Notes under the pieces: generated by a model
Database searches by the model: none
The model's input: only the letters and a program-made list of their open reading frames with translations
What the model was told of the DNA's origin: nothing
Translations under genes and position numbers: made by a program
Source of the DNA: Chitinibacter bivalviorum
GTDB lineage: Bacteria > Pseudomonadota > Gammaproteobacteria > Burkholderiales > Chitinibacteraceae
NCBI RefSeq assembly: GCF_013403565.1
Contig: NZ_CP058627.1
Coordinates: 496,001 to 560,000 of the forward strand
Length of the DNA: 64,000 nucleotides
Reading direction: 5' to 3'
In this document: in pieces, positions 47,113-55,687 of the stretch
How positions within the stretch are numbered: position 1 is the first letter of the stretch
How the letters are laid out: the number at the start of each line of letters is the position of its first letter

Positions 47113-47961
47113 TTATGACTTGCTGTGCTCGTCGAGCATTTGAGTCAACTCGCCATCGGCGGCAAACTTGCGCGCAAATAGCTCAGTGCGTTGCTGCAAT
47201 AAATCCAGATCCTGCTTTTCAAATGTGCGTGGTGACCATGCACCAGCTTGCCATTCTAAATAGCGCAGCGATTGCCAACTGATCTGCGATGCAATCGGTG
47301 AATGATGCAAAATGGTTTGAAAGAACATCTCATCGGGCACCAAGGTTTGACTAAAGAAAGCCTCTATCTTTGGGTGCTGATCTAATATTGCAAAAATCTC
47401 GGCCACCGCTTCCTGTGACAGCATCCACCACTGCGAGCCAGCGCAAACTTGCGTGATTGGGGCGGGTAATGTACGACGCAGGCCGCAGGCATTAAGTCCG
47501 CGCTGGATTTTTTGCACTAATTTGCCCAATGGTTTGCCATTGATGCGCTCCCAGTGCCAGGCCTGATAACGATAGCGCACATCAAAATCAGGTTTCGATT
47601 CAATAAAGCCTTTGGCCGAGGTATTGGCTAAGTAGTCTGCAATGAAACTATTACTTTTGAGCGGATAATCTTGGCCCGACAGCAATATCGCCCAATCAAA
47701 GCCGTCAACTTGTGCTGCGCGTAACAAATCCAGACTGGCTGCCACCAGTGAAAACCCGCCCCAGCGACACGCGCGACGCTGAATAAAGGTCACATTGGCC
47801 TGCGCTGGCATTGCGGCTTCAATAGCCTGATAGACCTCATTGGGCGTATTGGCATCGATGTGGAGGTAAAATCTAACGTGATCGGCATGCAAACGCTGCA
47901 CGAGCCGGCCAATTTGTTTTGGGTGAGCATGAGCCAGAATCAAATAGGCCAGAGAAATCAT
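47113..47961 (-). CDS. Core-2/I-branching-type (GT14) glycosyltransferase
   Basis: 282-aa protein of the GT14 beta-1,6-N-acetylglucosaminyltransferase/xylosyltransferase family. N-terminal ISLAYLILAHAHPKQIGRLV and YLHIDANT, then RACRWGGFSLVAASLDLL, LLSGQDYPL, CAGSQWWMLS and VPDEMFFQTIL are the usual family blocks. No signal peptide or membrane anchor, so cytoplasmic. ATG 47961 is preferred over the TTG at 47976. It is upstream of the GlmS-like gene on the same strand and possibly in one operon with it. Both would handle hexosamine units; that link is inference. Confidence 0.83.
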   Translation of the reverse strand: MISLAYLILAHAHPKQIGRLVQRLHADHVRFYLHIDANTPNEVYQAIEAAMPAQANVTFIQRRACRWGGFSLVAASLDLLRAAQVDGFDWAILLSGQDYPLKSNSFIADYLANTSAKGFIESKPDFDVRYRYQAWHWERINGKPLGKLVQKIQRGLNACGLRRTLPAPITQVCAGSQWWMLSQEAVAEIFAILDQHPKIEAFFSQTLVPDEMFFQTILHHSPIASQISWQSLRYLEWQAGAWSPRTFEKQDLDLLQQRTELFARKFAADGELTQMLDEHSKS

Positions 47962-48224
47962 CGTAAGGACATCCAATCAAAAATCGGTCTAAAGCGTTTA
48001 AATAGAGCGCAAAGTAGCAGGCAGTTTGGCGAGTAAAACCAGCATGACCATGCAGTAGGCAGAGCATTGACTGTCTGCTTGTGGAATGCAGCTATTTTAC
48101 CAGTAGCGCAGCTAGCGCAAGGCAAAATCGGTGTGCTGAGGTAGAATAGCGACCTTCAGATTCGCCCTCTTTACGCTAAAAAAGTAGAGCAGGGCTTTAA
48201 TCTTTGATTAAGTTGAGATTTCCC

Positions 48225-48464
48225 ATGGCCAAAGCTGCTGCAAAACCCAATTTGCCCGAAAGTTATGAGGCTGGCGTTGCCGAGCTCGACGCGCTGATTG
48301 CGCAAATGGAAGGCGGCCAATTGCCGCTCGAAGCCAGTTTGGCGGCCTATCAGCGTGGCACCGAGTTACTGCGCTTTTGCGAGAGCAAGCTTGCCGCTGC
48401 TGAGCAACAAGTCAAAATACTAGAGGCAGGCGAGCTCAAAGCCATGCCCGATGCTGGAGCGTAA
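48225..48464 (+). CDS. xseB: Exodeoxyribonuclease VII small subunit
   Basis: 79 aa. Family core LPESYEAGVAELDALIAQME and GQLPLEASLAAYQRGTELLR followed by CESKLAAAEQQVKIL. ATG 48225 removes seven residues of an unlikely TTG-started extension. The stop overlaps the ispA ATG (TAATG). xseB-ispA-dxs is the widespread order. Confidence 0.94.
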   Translation: MAKAAAKPNLPESYEAGVAELDALIAQMEGGQLPLEASLAAYQRGTELLRFCESKLAAAEQQVKILEAGELKAMPDAGA

Positions 48465-49375
48465 TGGTAATGGCGACAGATTCCGTAATCGATTTCAAAG
48501 TTTGGATGAGCCAAGTTCAAGTGCAAATGGAAATTGCGCTTGATCGCTACTTGCCAGCCAGCACCCATATCCCCGAACGTCTGCACGACGCGATGCGCTA
48601 TAGCGTACTTGACGGCGGTAAACGCGTTCGCCCTTTACTGGCCTTCGCAGCAGGCGCACTCGTCGATGCCGATCCTGCACGCTTGGAAGCGGCCGGTGCG
48701 GCGCTGGAAATGATTCATGCTTACTCGCTGGTGCATGACGATATGCCCGCGATGGACAACGATGTCTTGCGCCGTGGTAAACCTACTGTGCACGTAGCGT
48801 TTGGCGAGGCCACCGCACTGCTGGCTGGGGATGCCTTGCAAACTGCCGCGTTTGATGTTTTAAGCGCGACGACCTTGACAGATTCGCCGAGCGATCAGTT
48901 GAAAATGATCAATATCTTGGCGCGCGCATCGGGTAGTTTGGGGATGTGCGGCGGGCAGGGGATTGATCTGTATAGCGTTGGGCAAGAATTAACGCTGCCC
49001 GAGCTGGAAATGATGCATATTCTGAAAACCGGTGCCTTGATCCGTGCGGCGGTGTTGCTGGGCTCGTATTGCGGTACGCCACTGAGCGATGAAGCGCGTA
49101 ATGCGCTTGATCATTACGCCAAATGCGTCGGGCTGGCGTTTCAGGTGGTGGACGACATTCTCGATTGCGAAGCCGATTCGGCAACGCTGGGCAAAACGGC
49201 AGGGAAAGATGCCGCCAATAATAAGCCTACGTATGTGGCTTTGCTCGGTATGAAAGGCGCGAAAGAAAAGGCTGAAGAGCTGAAACAGGCGGCGTTTGAT
49301 GCGCTTGCGCCATTTGGTGAAAAAGCAAAATTACTACATGCCCTAGCTGGGTATATTGTTGATCGTAAATATTGA
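48464..49375 (+). CDS. ispA: Farnesyl diphosphate synthase IspA
   Basis: About 303 aa. Condenses IPP with DMAPP/GPP to farnesyl diphosphate. First Asp-rich motif LVHDDMPAMDNDVLRRGKP, second VVDDILDCEADS; also GGKRVRPLL and KTGALIRAAV. Two in-frame ATGs (48464, 48470) are possible. The last eight codons (GYIVDRKY) lie inside a copy of the 49-bp element. Confidence 0.95.
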   Translation: MVMATDSVIDFKVWMSQVQVQMEIALDRYLPASTHIPERLHDAMRYSVLDGGKRVRPLLAFAAGALVDADPARLEAAGAALEMIHAYSLVHDDMPAMDNDVLRRGKPTVHVAFGEATALLAGDALQTAAFDVLSATTLTDSPSDQLKMINILARASGSLGMCGGQGIDLYSVGQELTLPELEMMHILKTGALIRAAVLLGSYCGTPLSDEARNALDHYAKCVGLAFQVVDDILDCEADSATLGKTAGKDAANNKPTYVALLGMKGAKEKAEELKQAAFDALAPFGEKAKLLHALAGYIVDRKY

Positions 49376-49397
49376 TATTGCTTTCAAGGTTATACCC
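49349..49397. repeat. 49-bp intergenic element, copy 7 (overlaps ispA end)
   Basis: GGGTATA at the left and TATACCC at the right, 49 bp apart, with CTTTCA at columns 33-38. The left half encodes the last residues of IspA, and the stop codon is at columns 25-27. Dxs starts 26 bp after it. Confidence 0.7.
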
Positions 49398-49422
49398 CTT
49401 GATGAGCTGGATAAGGTAATCC

Positions 49423-51294
49423 ATGACTTACCCATTGCTTGATACCATTTCCTGTCCAATTGATTTGCGCAAAGTTGAGCGCAAAGATTTATCGCAGGTT
49501 GCGCAGGATGTGCGCCAATTTTTGCTCGACTCAGTGAGTCAGACGGGTGGCCATTTTGCGTCTAATCTCGGTGCGGTAGAGCTGACCGTTGCGCTGCATT
49601 ATGTCTTTGACACGCCGCACGATCGATTGGTGTGGGATGTTGGTCATCAGAGTTACCCGCATAAAATCCTCACTGGCCGCAAAAATCGCATGACAACGAT
49701 GCGCAAAAAAGGCGGTCTGGCGGGTTTTCCCAAACGCGATGAATCTGAATTTGATACGTTTGGCGTGGGTCATTCATCGACGTCGATCGGCGCTGCGCTC
49801 GGTATGGCTGAAGCGGCCTTGCTTAAAGGCGAGAAACGCAAAGCGATTGCCGTGATTGGCGATGGCGCAATGACGGCAGGGCAAGCGATTGAAGCCTTGT
49901 TTAACGCCGGACACCGAGATTTGACCGATTTGCTAGTGATTTTGAACGACAACGAAATGTCGATTTCACCGAATGTCGGCGCATTTAATAATTATCTGGC
50001 CAAGCTGCTGTCGGGCAAGTTTTACAACGGCATTCGCAATGCGTCGGGCAAAGTGTTGGACGTGATGCCGCCGCTCAAAGAGCTGGCGAAAAAAGGCGAA
50101 GAAAGCGTTAAGGGCTTCCTGACGCCGGGCACCTTGTTTGAAGAAATCGGCTTTAACTATATCGGCCCAATTGATGGTCATGATATGGAAACGCTGGTGT
50201 CGACGCTGTCGAACATCAAAGAGCTGCGCGGGCCACAGTTTTTGCACGTTGTCACCAAAAAAGGCAATGGGTATAAGCTGGCAGTGGCCGACCCTGTTAA
50301 GTATCACGCGGTTACCCCCTTTGTGCCGGAAGATGGCGTTTGCGGGAGCGGCAAACCGAGCAAGCCGAGCTTTACCCAAGTATTTGGCGATTGGCTCTGT
50401 GATATGGCGAAAGCCGACGACAAATTGGTCGGCATTACGCCCGCGATGCGCGAAGGCAGCGGCATGGTGCGCTTTCATCAGGAATACCCAACGCGTTATT
50501 TCGATGTGGGCATTGCCGAGCAGCATGCGGTGACGTTTGCGGGCGGTCTGGCTTGCGAGGGCTTGAAACCCGTCGTCGCGATTTACTCGACTTTCTTGCA
50601 ACGCGCGTATGACCAGCTCATTCATGACGTCGCGCTGCAAAATCTGGATGTGACCTTTGCGATTGACCGCGCTGGCTTGGTGGGCGCCGACGGCCCAACG
50701 CACGCTGGTAGTTTTGATTTATCTTTCCTGCGCTGTATTCCGAATGTCGCAATTTTGGCGCCGGGCGATGAAAATGAATGCCGTCAAATGCTCTACACCG
50801 CGTATGAGCACAAAGGCCCAGCTTGCGTGCGTTACCCGCGTGGCAGCGGCATGGGCGTTAAAGTGGCAGAGGCGATGACGCTATTGCCGTGGGGCAAAGG
50901 CGAAATTCGTCGCGCCGCCACTGAGCAAGAAGGCAAAAAAGTTGCCATTCTGGCCTTTGGTACGGTGCTCGAGCCTGCCTTGCAAGCCGCTGCTGAGCTC
51001 AATGCCACGGTGGCAAATATGCGCTTTATCAAGCCAATCGATACTGAGCTGGTGCTGCAGTTGGCGGCGACGCATGATCTGATTGTGACGGTAGAAGACA
51101 ACGCCATTATGGGCGGCGCGGGCAGTGCCGTGATTGAGGCGATGATGGCCGCTGGTGTTTGTAAACCAGTACTGCAATTGGGCTTGCCCGATAGCTATGT
51201 CGAACATGGCGAGCAAAAACAAATTCTGGCCGATTGCGGGCTCGATGCGGCAGGGATAAAGGGCAGTATTCAGCTCAGATTGCAAACAATCTAA
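49423..51294 (+). CDS. dxs: 1-deoxy-D-xylulose-5-phosphate synthase
   Basis: 623-aa thiamine-diphosphate enzyme, first step of the MEP isoprenoid route. Motifs: [36 protein letters not shown], thiamine diphosphate/Mg site [18 protein letters not shown] followed by [14 protein letters not shown], and the transketolase part [17 protein letters not shown] and [18 protein letters not shown]. Together with ispA it feeds prenyl precursor synthesis, including the ubiquinone side chain (see ubiD). Confidence 0.97.
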   Translation: MTYPLLDTISCPIDLRKVERKDLSQVAQDVRQFLLDSVSQTGGHFASNLGAVELTVALHYVFDTPHDRLVWDVGHQSYPHKILTGRKNRMTTMRKKGGLAGFPKRDESEFDTFGVGHSSTSIGAALGMAEAALLKGEKRKAIAVIGDGAMTAGQAIEALFNAGHRDLTDLLVILNDNEMSISPNVGAFNNYLAKLLSGKFYNGIRNASGKVLDVMPPLKELAKKGEESVKGFLTPGTLFEEIGFNYIGPIDGHDMETLVSTLSNIKELRGPQFLHVVTKKGNGYKLAVADPVKYHAVTPFVPEDGVCGSGKPSKPSFTQVFGDWLCDMAKADDKLVGITPAMREGSGMVRFHQEYPTRYFDVGIAEQHAVTFAGGLACEGLKPVVAIYSTFLQRAYDQLIHDVALQNLDVTFAIDRAGLVGADGPTHAGSFDLSFLRCIPNVAILAPGDENECRQMLYTAYEHKGPACVRYPRGSGMGVKVAEAMTLLPWGKGEIRRAATEQEGKKVAILAFGTVLEPALQAAAELNATVANMRFIKPIDTELVLQLAATHDLIVTVEDNAIMGGAGSAVIEAMMAAGVCKPVLQLGLPDSYVEHGEQKQILADCGLDAAGIKGSIQLRLQTI

Positions 51295-51314
51295 GCGTAA
51301 ATAATCTAAACCAT

Positions 51315-51342
51315 AAAAAACCCGGCGCTGCCGGGTTTTTTA
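51315..51342. terminator. Bidirectional intrinsic terminator
   Basis: Stem AAAAACCCGGC / GCCGGGTTTTT with loop GCT between convergent dxs (+) and the cupin gene (-). Confidence 0.9.
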
Positions 51343-51618
51343 TTAGTCAAAGAAATAATGCTTTTTCAAATCCGCCGTAATCTGCCATGTGCAGCTCATG
51401 CCAGCGGGGAAGGTGGCCAGATCTCCCGCGCTGATGGTGACGGGCTCGCCGCCTTTGGGCGTCACGATCACTTCGCCAGCACTCAGGTAGCAGGTTTCGC
51501 TGCTGTCATAAGTCCACGGGAAGGTGGAGATGGCTTTTTCCCAAATTGGCCAGCGGGGAATGCCGAGTTCTTCCTGCTGCTGTTGGCTGATAGCGCGTTC
51601 AATTTGAATGCGGGACAT
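51343..51618 (-). CDS. Cupin (DUF861) protein
   Basis: 91-aa single-domain cupin of the ureidoglycine-aminohydrolase-like cupin_3 group. Core: FPWTYDSSETCYLSAGEVIV, VTISAGDLATFPAGMSCTW. The metal-binding residues typical of larger cupins are only partly present. AGGAAACCCC precedes ATG 51618. Function unknown. Confidence 0.85.
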   Translation of the reverse strand: MSRIQIERAISQQQQEELGIPRWPIWEKAISTFPWTYDSSETCYLSAGEVIVTPKGGEPVTISAGDLATFPAGMSCTWQITADLKKHYFFD

Positions 51619-51688
51619 GGGGTTTCCTAAAAAAGATGGTGTGCCGTTATTTTATCCTTGCCGTTGGTCAAACACGTGAAATTTGCAC

Positions 51689-51730
51689 TTGTCAGGCGGT
51701 GATGTTTTTACGATAATGAGAACGGTTACT
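51689..51730 (+). promoter_or_regulatory. bfd promoter with overlapping Fur-box-like site
   Basis: -35 TTGTCA (51689-51694), 17-bp spacer and -10 GATAAT (51712-51717). A Fur-box-like 19-mer begins at the -10 (GATAATGAGAACGGTTACT, 51712-51730), matching 13 of 19 positions of the classical GATAATGAT-type consensus by my count. Fur binding would block the -10 when iron is high, as expected for bfd. Confidence 0.65.
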
Positions 51731-51746
51731 AATAAGGTTCTCAGTC

Positions 51747-51962
51747 ATGATCGTTTGTGTCTGCAACAATGTCAGCGATAAAGCCATCCGCAAAGCCGTC
51801 GAGCAATCCGGCGTGCGCACTTATATCCAGTTGCAACGCACGACGCAAACGGGCACTTGCTGCGGTAAATGCACTAGCTGTGCCAAACAGGTCTTGAAAG
51901 AGTCGGTTGATGCCTACGAAGAAAAAATGCAGGCCGATTTACAGGATTTGGCTTTTGCCTAG
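51747..51962 (+). CDS. bfd: Bacterioferritin-associated ferredoxin
   Basis: 71-aa [2Fe-2S] protein. Four Cys ligands are visible in IVCVCNNVSD (C4, C6) and GTCCGKCTSC (C38/C39, C42 region), the BFD-type spacing. It reduces ferric iron in bacterioferritin so that iron can be released. It is convergent with the two bacterioferritin genes. Expressed from an apparently Fur-regulated promoter. Confidence 0.92.
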   Translation: MIVCVCNNVSDKAIRKAVEQSGVRTYIQLQRTTQTGTCCGKCTSCAKQVLKESVDAYEEKMQADLQDLAFA

Positions 51963-51968
51963 TTGCAT

Positions 51969-52017
51969 GGGTATTGACTTGTAAGCATTATATTTATTAG
52001 CTTTGATGTATATACCC
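51969..52017. repeat. 49-bp intergenic element, copy 8
   Basis: GGGTAT at the left and ATACCC at the right, 49 bp, starting 7 bp after the bfd stop. CTTTGA lies at columns 33-38. A conventional terminator follows 20 bp later, so here the element is not needed for termination. Confidence 0.82.
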
Positions 52018-52036
52018 CGTTGCCAAGTTAGATGTG

Positions 52037-52070
52037 CAAAAGCCCGAGTTCATTACTCGGGCTTTTGTTT
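52037..52070. terminator. Bidirectional intrinsic terminator
   Basis: Stem CAAAAGCCCGAG / CTCGGGCTTTTG with 7-nt loop, between bfd (+) and the bacterioferritin genes (-). Confidence 0.9.
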
Positions 52071-52136
52071 TGGACAGCGGTCAGGGTTAAGCCAACTTAA
52101 CAAATCTGGCCGTGCCTACCTCGTGGCAGGTTTCGC

Positions 52137-52607
52137 TTAGGAAGCCTGCGATTGCAAATAATTTTGCAGCCCCATCGCTTTGATCAGGTTCAGTTGCTGC
52201 TCTAGCCAATGCGCGTGATCTTGCTCGGTGTCTTCCAAGAGCTTCAGCAGCATTTCACGTGTCACATAATCTTGCTCTGCTTCGCAAATTGCGATCACTT
52301 TTTTGAGCTCGGCAGCCACTTCGTATTCAGTTTTTAGATCAAATTGCAGCATTTCCTGTACGTCTTTGCCCACGCGCAGCGGCGTGCGAGCGGCAACATT
52401 GGGAATGCCTTCTAAAAATAAAATCCGCGCGATCAACAGCGTGGCGTGGCCGATTTCATCTTGGCGCTCGTGATCGATGCGCTCGTACAATTTGCCATAG
52501 CCCCAGTTGTGGTACATCTGGCTGTGTACGAAATATTGATCCACCGAGGTCAGCTCGGCGGCGAGCAGGTCGGATAATCCGGCGAGTACTTTGGCGCTTC
52601 CTTGCAT
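52137..52607 (-). CDS. bfr: Bacterioferritin subunit, ferroxidase-type
   Basis: 156 aa. Compared with E. coli Bfr, the diiron ligands are all kept: Glu18 (AAELTSVDQYF), Glu51 and His54 (HERQDEIGH), Glu94 (KTEYEVAAEL), Glu127 and His130 (TEQDHAHWLE). The haem-ligand position Met52 is Ile, so this subunit should oxidise iron but not bind inter-subunit haem on its own. AGGAG precedes ATG 52607. It lies 18 bp after the second bfr gene, in one operon. Confidence 0.93.
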   Translation of the reverse strand: MQGSAKVLAGLSDLLAAELTSVDQYFVHSQMYHNWGYGKLYERIDHERQDEIGHATLLIARILFLEGIPNVAARTPLRVGKDVQEMLQFDLKTEYEVAAELKKVIAICEAEQDYVTREMLLKLLEDTEQDHAHWLEQQLNLIKAMGLQNYLQSQAS

Positions 52608-52625
52608 GGTGTTCTCCTTGTCCGC

Positions 52626-53099
52626 TTATGCGCTGAACGCTTGTGATTGCAGGTAATTGGCGAGACTCATTTCTTTGATGAGCGTTTGCTGCGTTTCCAG
52701 CCAGTCGACGTATTCTTCTTCGTCTTCCAGAATCTCGGTCAGCAGATCCCGGCTAACATAATCTTGCGTGTCTTCGCAGATTTTAACTGCGTCACGCAGT
52801 TGACCCAGAAAACCCGTGTAGAGCTTGAGATCACAGCCGAGCATTTCCTGCACATCTTCGCCGATCAGTAATTTGCCCAAGTCTTGCAGATTGGGCAGGC
52901 CTTCGAGAAACAGCACGCGCTCGATCAATTTATCCGAGCGTTTCATTGCGGCTATGGATTCGTGATAGACCTGGTCGTTCAGCCCTTTAAAGCCCCAATT
53001 TTTGTAAATTCGAGCGTGCAAAAAGGTTTGATTGATTGCGATGAGCTCGTTGGCCAGAATGCCGTTGAGCGCCTTGATGACGTTTTTATCGCCTTGCAT
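52626..53099 (-). CDS. bfr: Bacterioferritin subunit, haem-type with lost ferroxidase site
   Basis: 157 aa. Keeps Met52 for haem ([11 protein letters not shown]) and Glu18 ([10 protein letters not shown]). By alignment with E. coli Bfr it lacks several diiron ligands: Glu51 is Ala, His54 is Arg, Glu94 is Tyr (LKLYTGFL) and His130 is Tyr ([10 protein letters not shown]). It therefore complements the neighbouring subunit, as in two-subunit bacterioferritins of Neisseria and Pseudomonas. GGAG precedes ATG 53099. Confidence 0.93.
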   Translation of the reverse strand: MQGDKNVIKALNGILANELIAINQTFLHARIYKNWGFKGLNDQVYHESIAAMKRSDKLIERVLFLEGLPNLQDLGKLLIGEDVQEMLGCDLKLYTGFLGQLRDAVKICEDTQDYVSRDLLTEILEDEEEYVDWLETQQTLIKEMSLANYLQSQAFSA

Positions 53100-53246
53100 C
53101 GTGATTCTCCATGTTGGCTAAGCCAATCTAGTGATCAAAAGTCGTGTTATTTTGGCCGATTTGGGCGGCAAAACATAAAAATAGTGTACTCGTTTAGTCG
53201 GATAATTCAATGGAAATTACAAAATAAGTCATTGAATAGAAATATA

Positions 53247-53265
53247 AATAACAATAATTCTCATT
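53247..53265. promoter_or_regulatory. Possible Fur box upstream of the bfr genes
   Basis: AT-rich 19-mer AATAACAATAATTCTCATT with hexamer-like repeats, matching about 12 of 19 Fur-box positions. It is 148 bp upstream of the bfr operon and 117 bp upstream of hisN in their shared 282-bp divergent region. AT-rich background makes chance likely. Confidence 0.35.
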
Positions 53266-53381
53266 TTTTATACTCCAATTGCGATGGCCTCAGTCAAATC
53301 ATCTAGATGAAATTGTGCTATTGCATAGAAGTGGTCATAAAAAGCCAGTAAAATAGCCCGATATTTCCATAGGAGTGAGTT

Positions 53382-54158
53382 GTGATTCCCAGCCCAAAAC
53401 AAATTGCTTTTGCTCATCAGCTAGCAGACGCCAGTGCCGCCGTCATTCGACCCTATTACCGCAGTGGTCTGGCGATTGATGATAAAAGCGATGCCAGCCC
53501 GGTGACGCAGGCCGATCGCGAGGCGGAGTTGGCGATGCGTGCGCTGATTAATGAATGCCGACCCCAAGATGGCATTATTGGCGAAGAATTTGGCACTGAG
53601 CGCGATGACGCCGATTGGGTCTGGGTGCTCGATCCCGTCGATGGGACCAAAGCATTTATTACCGGTCGCCCATTGTTTGTGACCTTGATTGGTTTGCTGT
53701 ATCGCGGTGTACCCGTACTGGGTGTGATTAACCAGCCGATCGCGCATGAGCGTTGGGTGGGGGTCGTCGGGCAGGGCGCAACCTTGAATGATCAGCCGAT
53801 TACCGTGAGCGAAATCGCTGAAATGTCGCGCGCGCGCATTGGTACGACTGGCCCGCAATATTTTAGCGATGCAGGCCGTGCCGCGTTTATGGATTTGCAA
53901 AAAAACGGGCGTTTTACCGTGTATGGTGGCGACGGCTATCAATATGCACTGGTCGCCACTGGCGGGCTCGATTTGGTGATTGAAGAAGGCTTGAAGCTGC
54001 ATGACTTTGCTGCTGTTGCCCCTGTCGTGATTGCTGCCGGTGGCATCATGACCGACTGGCAAGGTGAAGCCTTGACGCGTACCAGCTCAGGTCGAGTGAT
54101 TGCCGCTGCTACCCCTGCCATGTATCAGATTGCACTCAATGCAATGAAAGCTGTTTAA
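53382..54158 (+). CDS. hisN: Inositol-monophosphatase-family phosphatase (probable histidinol-phosphatase HisN)
   Basis: 258 aa. Metal-binding motifs: GIIGEEFGTE, VLDPVDGTKAFITGRPLF (the DPIDGT-type Li-sensitive phosphatase motif) and LKLHDFAAVAPVVIAAGG. TKAFITGRPLFVTLIGL is characteristic of HisN rather than SuhB or CysQ. GTG 53382 is the start, with GGAG about 7 nt upstream. Not next to other his genes, so the role is inferred from the family. The last codons overlap a diverged 49-bp element. Confidence 0.82.
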   Translation: MIPSPKQIAFAHQLADASAAVIRPYYRSGLAIDDKSDASPVTQADREAELAMRALINECRPQDGIIGEEFGTERDDADWVWVLDPVDGTKAFITGRPLFVTLIGLLYRGVPVLGVINQPIAHERWVGVVGQGATLNDQPITVSEIAEMSRARIGTTGPQYFSDAGRAAFMDLQKNGRFTVYGGDGYQYALVATGGLDLVIEEGLKLHDFAAVAPVVIAAGGIMTDWQGEALTRTSSGRVIAAATPAMYQIALNAMKAV

Positions 54159-54168
54159 TCATATACCC
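54120..54168. repeat. 49-bp intergenic element, copy 9 (diverged, overlaps hisN end)
   Basis: Left end ATGTAT, right end ATACCC, exactly 49 bp, TGTTTA at columns 33-38. The left part encodes the hisN C-terminus. Only end spacing and the ATACCC end support it, so it is weaker than the other copies. Confidence 0.4.
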
Positions 54169-54182
54169 CCTCAGGAATAGCG

Positions 54183-55016
54183 ATGAAACCTCTGATCTCT
54201 GCCGCTGAATTAAAAACCATCCTCCCGCAAGATAATCTGGTCATCGTCGATTGCCGTCATGATCTCGCCAATGTCGATGCAGGTCGCGCTGCATATTTGG
54301 CTGGTCACATCCCGGGGGCGCGATTTCTGCATCTGGATGAAGATTTATCTGCGCCAAAAAATGGTCGGAATGGTCGTCATCCTTTGCCTAACGCGGCGAG
54401 CCTGGCTTTGAAGTTAGGTGGCTTGGGGATCACGAAAAATACGCATGTCGTCGCCTATGACGCCAGTGGCGGGCCATTTGCGGCTCGCTTGTGGTGGCTA
54501 TTGCGTTGGTTGGGGGCAGAAAACGTGCAAGTGCTGGACGGTGGCGTTGCCGCTTGGCTAGCCGCTGGCGGCGACATGGTGAGCGAATTAGCGCCGATCA
54601 CGCCGACTGAGTTTGTGGCCAGCCCAAATGATGCGCTGCATGTCAGTGCTGATGAGGTCTTGGCCAATATTGCGGTGCCCCAATTTCAAATTGTCGATGC
54701 CCGTACTGCCGAGCGTTTTGTCGGCGTGGGTGAAACACTCGATCCGGCTGGTGGACATATTCCGGAGGCCGCCAATCGATTTTTTATGCTCAATTTGCAA
54801 GATGGGTATTTTAAATCGGCTGACGTTTTGCGCGAAGAATGGGTGGTATTGCTGGGTGAACTAAGCCCTGATGAGCTTGTGCACCAATGCGGTAGTGGGG
54901 TAACGGCCTGTCATAATCTATTGGCGCTCGAAGTGGCCGGGATGCCGGGTGGCCGTTTGTATGCAGGCTCATGGAGTGAATGGTGCAGCGACCCAACGCG
55001 GCCAGTAGAAAAATAG
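54183..55016 (+). CDS. sseA: 3-mercaptopyruvate sulfurtransferase
   Basis: 277 aa with two rhodanese domains. The first (VIVDCRHDLANVDAGRAAYL) is inactive; the second has the catalytic loop HQCGSGVTACHN, whose CGSGVTA form indicates mercaptopyruvate rather than thiosulfate. AGGAATAG precedes ATG 54183. A terminator follows. Confidence 0.92.
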   Translation: MKPLISAAELKTILPQDNLVIVDCRHDLANVDAGRAAYLAGHIPGARFLHLDEDLSAPKNGRNGRHPLPNAASLALKLGGLGITKNTHVVAYDASGGPFAARLWWLLRWLGAENVQVLDGGVAAWLAAGGDMVSELAPITPTEFVASPNDALHVSADEVLANIAVPQFQIVDARTAERFVGVGETLDPAGGHIPEAANRFFMLNLQDGYFKSADVLREEWVVLLGELSPDELVHQCGSGVTACHNLLALEVAGMPGGRLYAGSWSEWCSDPTRPVEK

Positions 55017-55018
55017 AC

Positions 55019-55043
55019 AAAAGGAGCTAACGCTCCTTTTTTT
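55019..55043 (+). terminator. Intrinsic terminator after sseA
   Basis: Stem AAAAGGAGC / GCTCCTTTT with loop TAAC and T-run, between convergent sseA and the methyltransferase gene. Confidence 0.87.
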
Positions 55044-55506
55044 ACAGCCAGCGCCTGACTTTGGCGCAATAGGCATCAAATTCGGCACCGAATAATTCGC
55101 GCATCGCCTGTTCTTCTGGGGCAATCTGAAATCGGTTTAGATATCCCACAAACAGTGGCAACAGCGTGAAGGCAGCCAAATTGGCCTGCCAATCAGCCCA
55201 GCCAATCAGAACTAATAAAAACCCCAAATACATAGGATTGCGCGAATAAGCGTAAATCCCGCGTTGTACCAATTGGGATGCCGCTTTTGGCTGGCGTGGA
55301 TCAAACGTCGTTTGGGCGCGACGAAATGCGTGCCCGCCCGCCAATACCACGGCGATGCCCAGCATGATGAGCATCAAGCCGATGGGGCCATTTAGCGGGA
55401 GCTGGACATTCAACTGCGGTAGCGCTGCGGCCAAGCCCGCTTGCAATATGGCGATGATCAATACCAAAGCCATGGGCATAATTTTAAGTTCAAGATGTTT
55501 GAGCAT
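55042..55506 (-). CDS. Isoprenylcysteine carboxyl methyltransferase-family membrane protein
   Basis: 154 aa with three to four hydrophobic helices and the PEMT/ICMT motif YAYSRNPMYLGFLLVLIG plus C-terminal EEQAMRELFGAEFDAYCAKV. Such proteins methylate lipids or small molecules at membranes; the substrate here is unknown. ATG 55506. Confidence 0.85.
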   Translation of the reverse strand: MLKHLELKIMPMALVLIIAILQAGLAAALPQLNVQLPLNGPIGLMLIMLGIAVVLAGGHAFRRAQTTFDPRQPKAASQLVQRGIYAYSRNPMYLGFLLVLIGWADWQANLAAFTLLPLFVGYLNRFQIAPEEQAMRELFGAEFDAYCAKVRRWL

Positions 55507-55644
55507 AAACGTCGTCGATATGAAATTGACCTCAGTGTGCGAGTTGAATCATTTGCTGATTAATGGGCGATTCATCGGTTTGAGGTGTTTTAAGTGATTG
55601 GATTTCTTGAGAATTGCTTGAGGTGGCCGCAATCTGTTTGCAAT

Positions 55645-55672
55645 AAAAAAGGAGGCCGCAGCCTCCTTTTTT
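55645..55672 (-). terminator. Intrinsic terminator of the first LivK-type gene
   Basis: Stem AAAAAAGGAGGC / GCCTCCTTTTTT with loop CGCA, directly behind the 55688-56902 gene on the minus strand. Confidence 0.9.
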
Positions 55673-55687
55673 ATTCAGTCTCACTGA

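Noticed and set aside
50269..50317. GGGTAT ... TTACCC at 49-bp spacing inside dxs
   Set aside because: Lies in the conserved Dxs segment [20 protein letters not shown] and lacks pairing arms.
49966..50703. 245-codon open frame antisense to dxs
   Set aside because: Shadow frame opposite conserved Dxs motifs, no ribosome binding site.
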